Below are positions 5,420 through 6,010 of a DNA stretch of 6,010 nt, in pieces. Source of the DNA: Candidatus Zixiibacteriota bacterium (GTDB lineage Bacteria; Zixibacteria; MSB-5A5; GN15; FEB-12); assembly GCA_030642845.1 (NCBI GenBank), contig DAOWMZ010000129.1:1-6010 (forward strand), in the 5' to 3' direction. Position numbers and translations under genes: made by a program. Every line of letters starts with the position of its first letter. The stretch's first letter is position 1. The notes below the pieces were generated by a model. The model was given only the letters and a program-made list of their open reading frames with translations, searched no databases and was not told the DNA's origin.

Positions 5420-6010
5420 ATGATAAAAAGACTTCTGTTCTTATTTATAACAACAAGTTTACTGATTAGCTGCTCATCGGATAAGAAAGATCCCATTAGT
5501 AAATCTGATCCGAATTTACCGGATGACCGCTATGAATCCTGGTTAACCTTTACTTATAACGATATCAAAATATATTATCCCGAAGGACATCCTCTTGAAG
5601 GAAAAATCAACGATATGGTGAAGATATACAATTCCATTCAGAATCAATCCTGTCGTTTTCTAAGAATTGATGTGCCGCAGGATACTCTCAGGATTTTCTT
5701 TTATACCGGCTTTGGACAAGGGACAGAGATGACCGGAAAAGAATATCCGTTTGGGACAAATAATGCAGTACATTTCTGGATTCCCAGTTACTATGGTCCT
5801 TCGTATATTCAATATCTTCTTCCAAAATGGCAAGCCAAAGAGCCCAGGTATAAATTTCTTAAACATGGGTTGATTTCCATGCTCGATTTCTCCGGAAAAA
5901 ATTGGCATTACTATACCGACAGTTTGGTTAAAACAACTAAGTTTATACCTCTTGAAGAATTAGCTTATGATACCACTGTCAATAGCAACACCGAACGAAA
6001 ACAGTCTGCA
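5420..6010 (+). CDS. Predicted lipoprotein of unknown function, 3' end cut by the window
   Basis: The open frame runs 197 codons from the ATG at 5420 and off the right edge. MIKRLLFLFITTSLLISC is a classic lipoprotein signal peptide: two basic residues, a hydrophobic core, and the lipobox LISC with the acylated Cys18. A polar Ser/Asp/Lys linker (19-36) follows. The mature part should be tethered to a membrane on the outer side of the cytoplasmic membrane. Residues about 45-105 alternate beta-like segments (FTYNDIKIYY, DTLRIFFYTG). The part with KFLKHGLISMLDF (145-157) and FIPLEELA (175-182) faintly recalls the segment after the active site in peptidase-MA-like proteins, where 'EGLA' and 'fipLeeL' words occur, but no HExxH is present. 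I therefore do not assign an activity. AAGG (5409-5412) lies 7 nt before the start. It is transcribed away from the oxidoreductase operon and probably has no functional tie to it. Confidence 0.85.
   Translation, partial: MIKRLLFLFITTSLLISCSSDKKDPISKSDPNLPDDRYESWLTFTYNDIKIYYPEGHPLEGKINDMVKIYNSIQNQSCRFLRIDVPQDTLRIFFYTGFGQGTEMTGKEYPFGTNNAVHFWIPSYYGPSYIQYLLPKWQAKEPRYKFLKHGLISMLDFSGKNWHYYTDSLVKTTKFIPLEELAYDTTVNSNTERKQSA

Noticed and set aside
5660..5908. Minus-strand open frame of 82 codons on the right side.
   Set aside because: It is antisense to the lipoprotein gene, which has a proper signal peptide, lipobox and ribosome binding site.

Overview
The window carries one long operon on the minus strand, from about 5154 down past the left edge, and one divergent gene on the plus strand from 5420 off the right edge. 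The genes use clear Shine-Dalgarno sequences (GGAGGG, GGGGAGG, AAGGA), A+T-rich codons and tight overlaps. The content is redox machinery of anaerobic or facultative bacteria: oxygen-sensitive 2-oxoacid:ferredoxin oxidoreductase subunits and HydB/HydC-type NADH dehydrogenase subunits. I cannot assign a species. An uncultured or deep-branching anaerobic bacterial lineage fits, but this is inference.

Layout in order of minus-strand transcription: a P-loop NTPase of the SIMIBI/MinD-like kind (5154-4423); a small 2x[4Fe-4S] ferredoxin subunit (4403-4170); the alpha (4150-3029), beta (3039-2275) and gamma (2275-1712) subunits of a VorB/Kor-type 2-oxoacid:ferredoxin oxidoreductase; a NuoE-like [2Fe-2S] protein (1715-1254); and a NuoF/HydB-like FMN/NAD(P)H-binding protein (1257 to beyond base 1). 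The first two junctions are 19-nt gaps. The next four junctions all overlap (11, 1, 4 and 4 nt), so alpha, beta, gamma, NuoE and NuoF look translationally coupled.

Likely joint function (inference): a CoA-dependent oxidative decarboxylation of a 2-oxoacid passes electrons through the TPP/[4Fe-4S] core and the ferredoxin subunit. NuoE and NuoF could then link this pool to NAD(H) or NADP(H), so that the operon may encode a pyridine-nucleotide-coupled oxoacid oxidoreductase rather than a purely ferredoxin-dependent one. The NTPase at the head has no established role in such enzymes and is the least explained member.

The 265-bp divergent intergenic region (5155-5419) holds one plausible sigma-70-like promoter for each direction and a 12-bp palindrome near the plus-strand start. 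The plus-strand gene encodes a lipoprotein with a clear lipobox. Its function is unknown, though its C-terminal part faintly resembles the region that follows the active site in peptidase-MA-like proteins. No RNA genes, insertion sequences, CRISPR arrays or terminators were seen.
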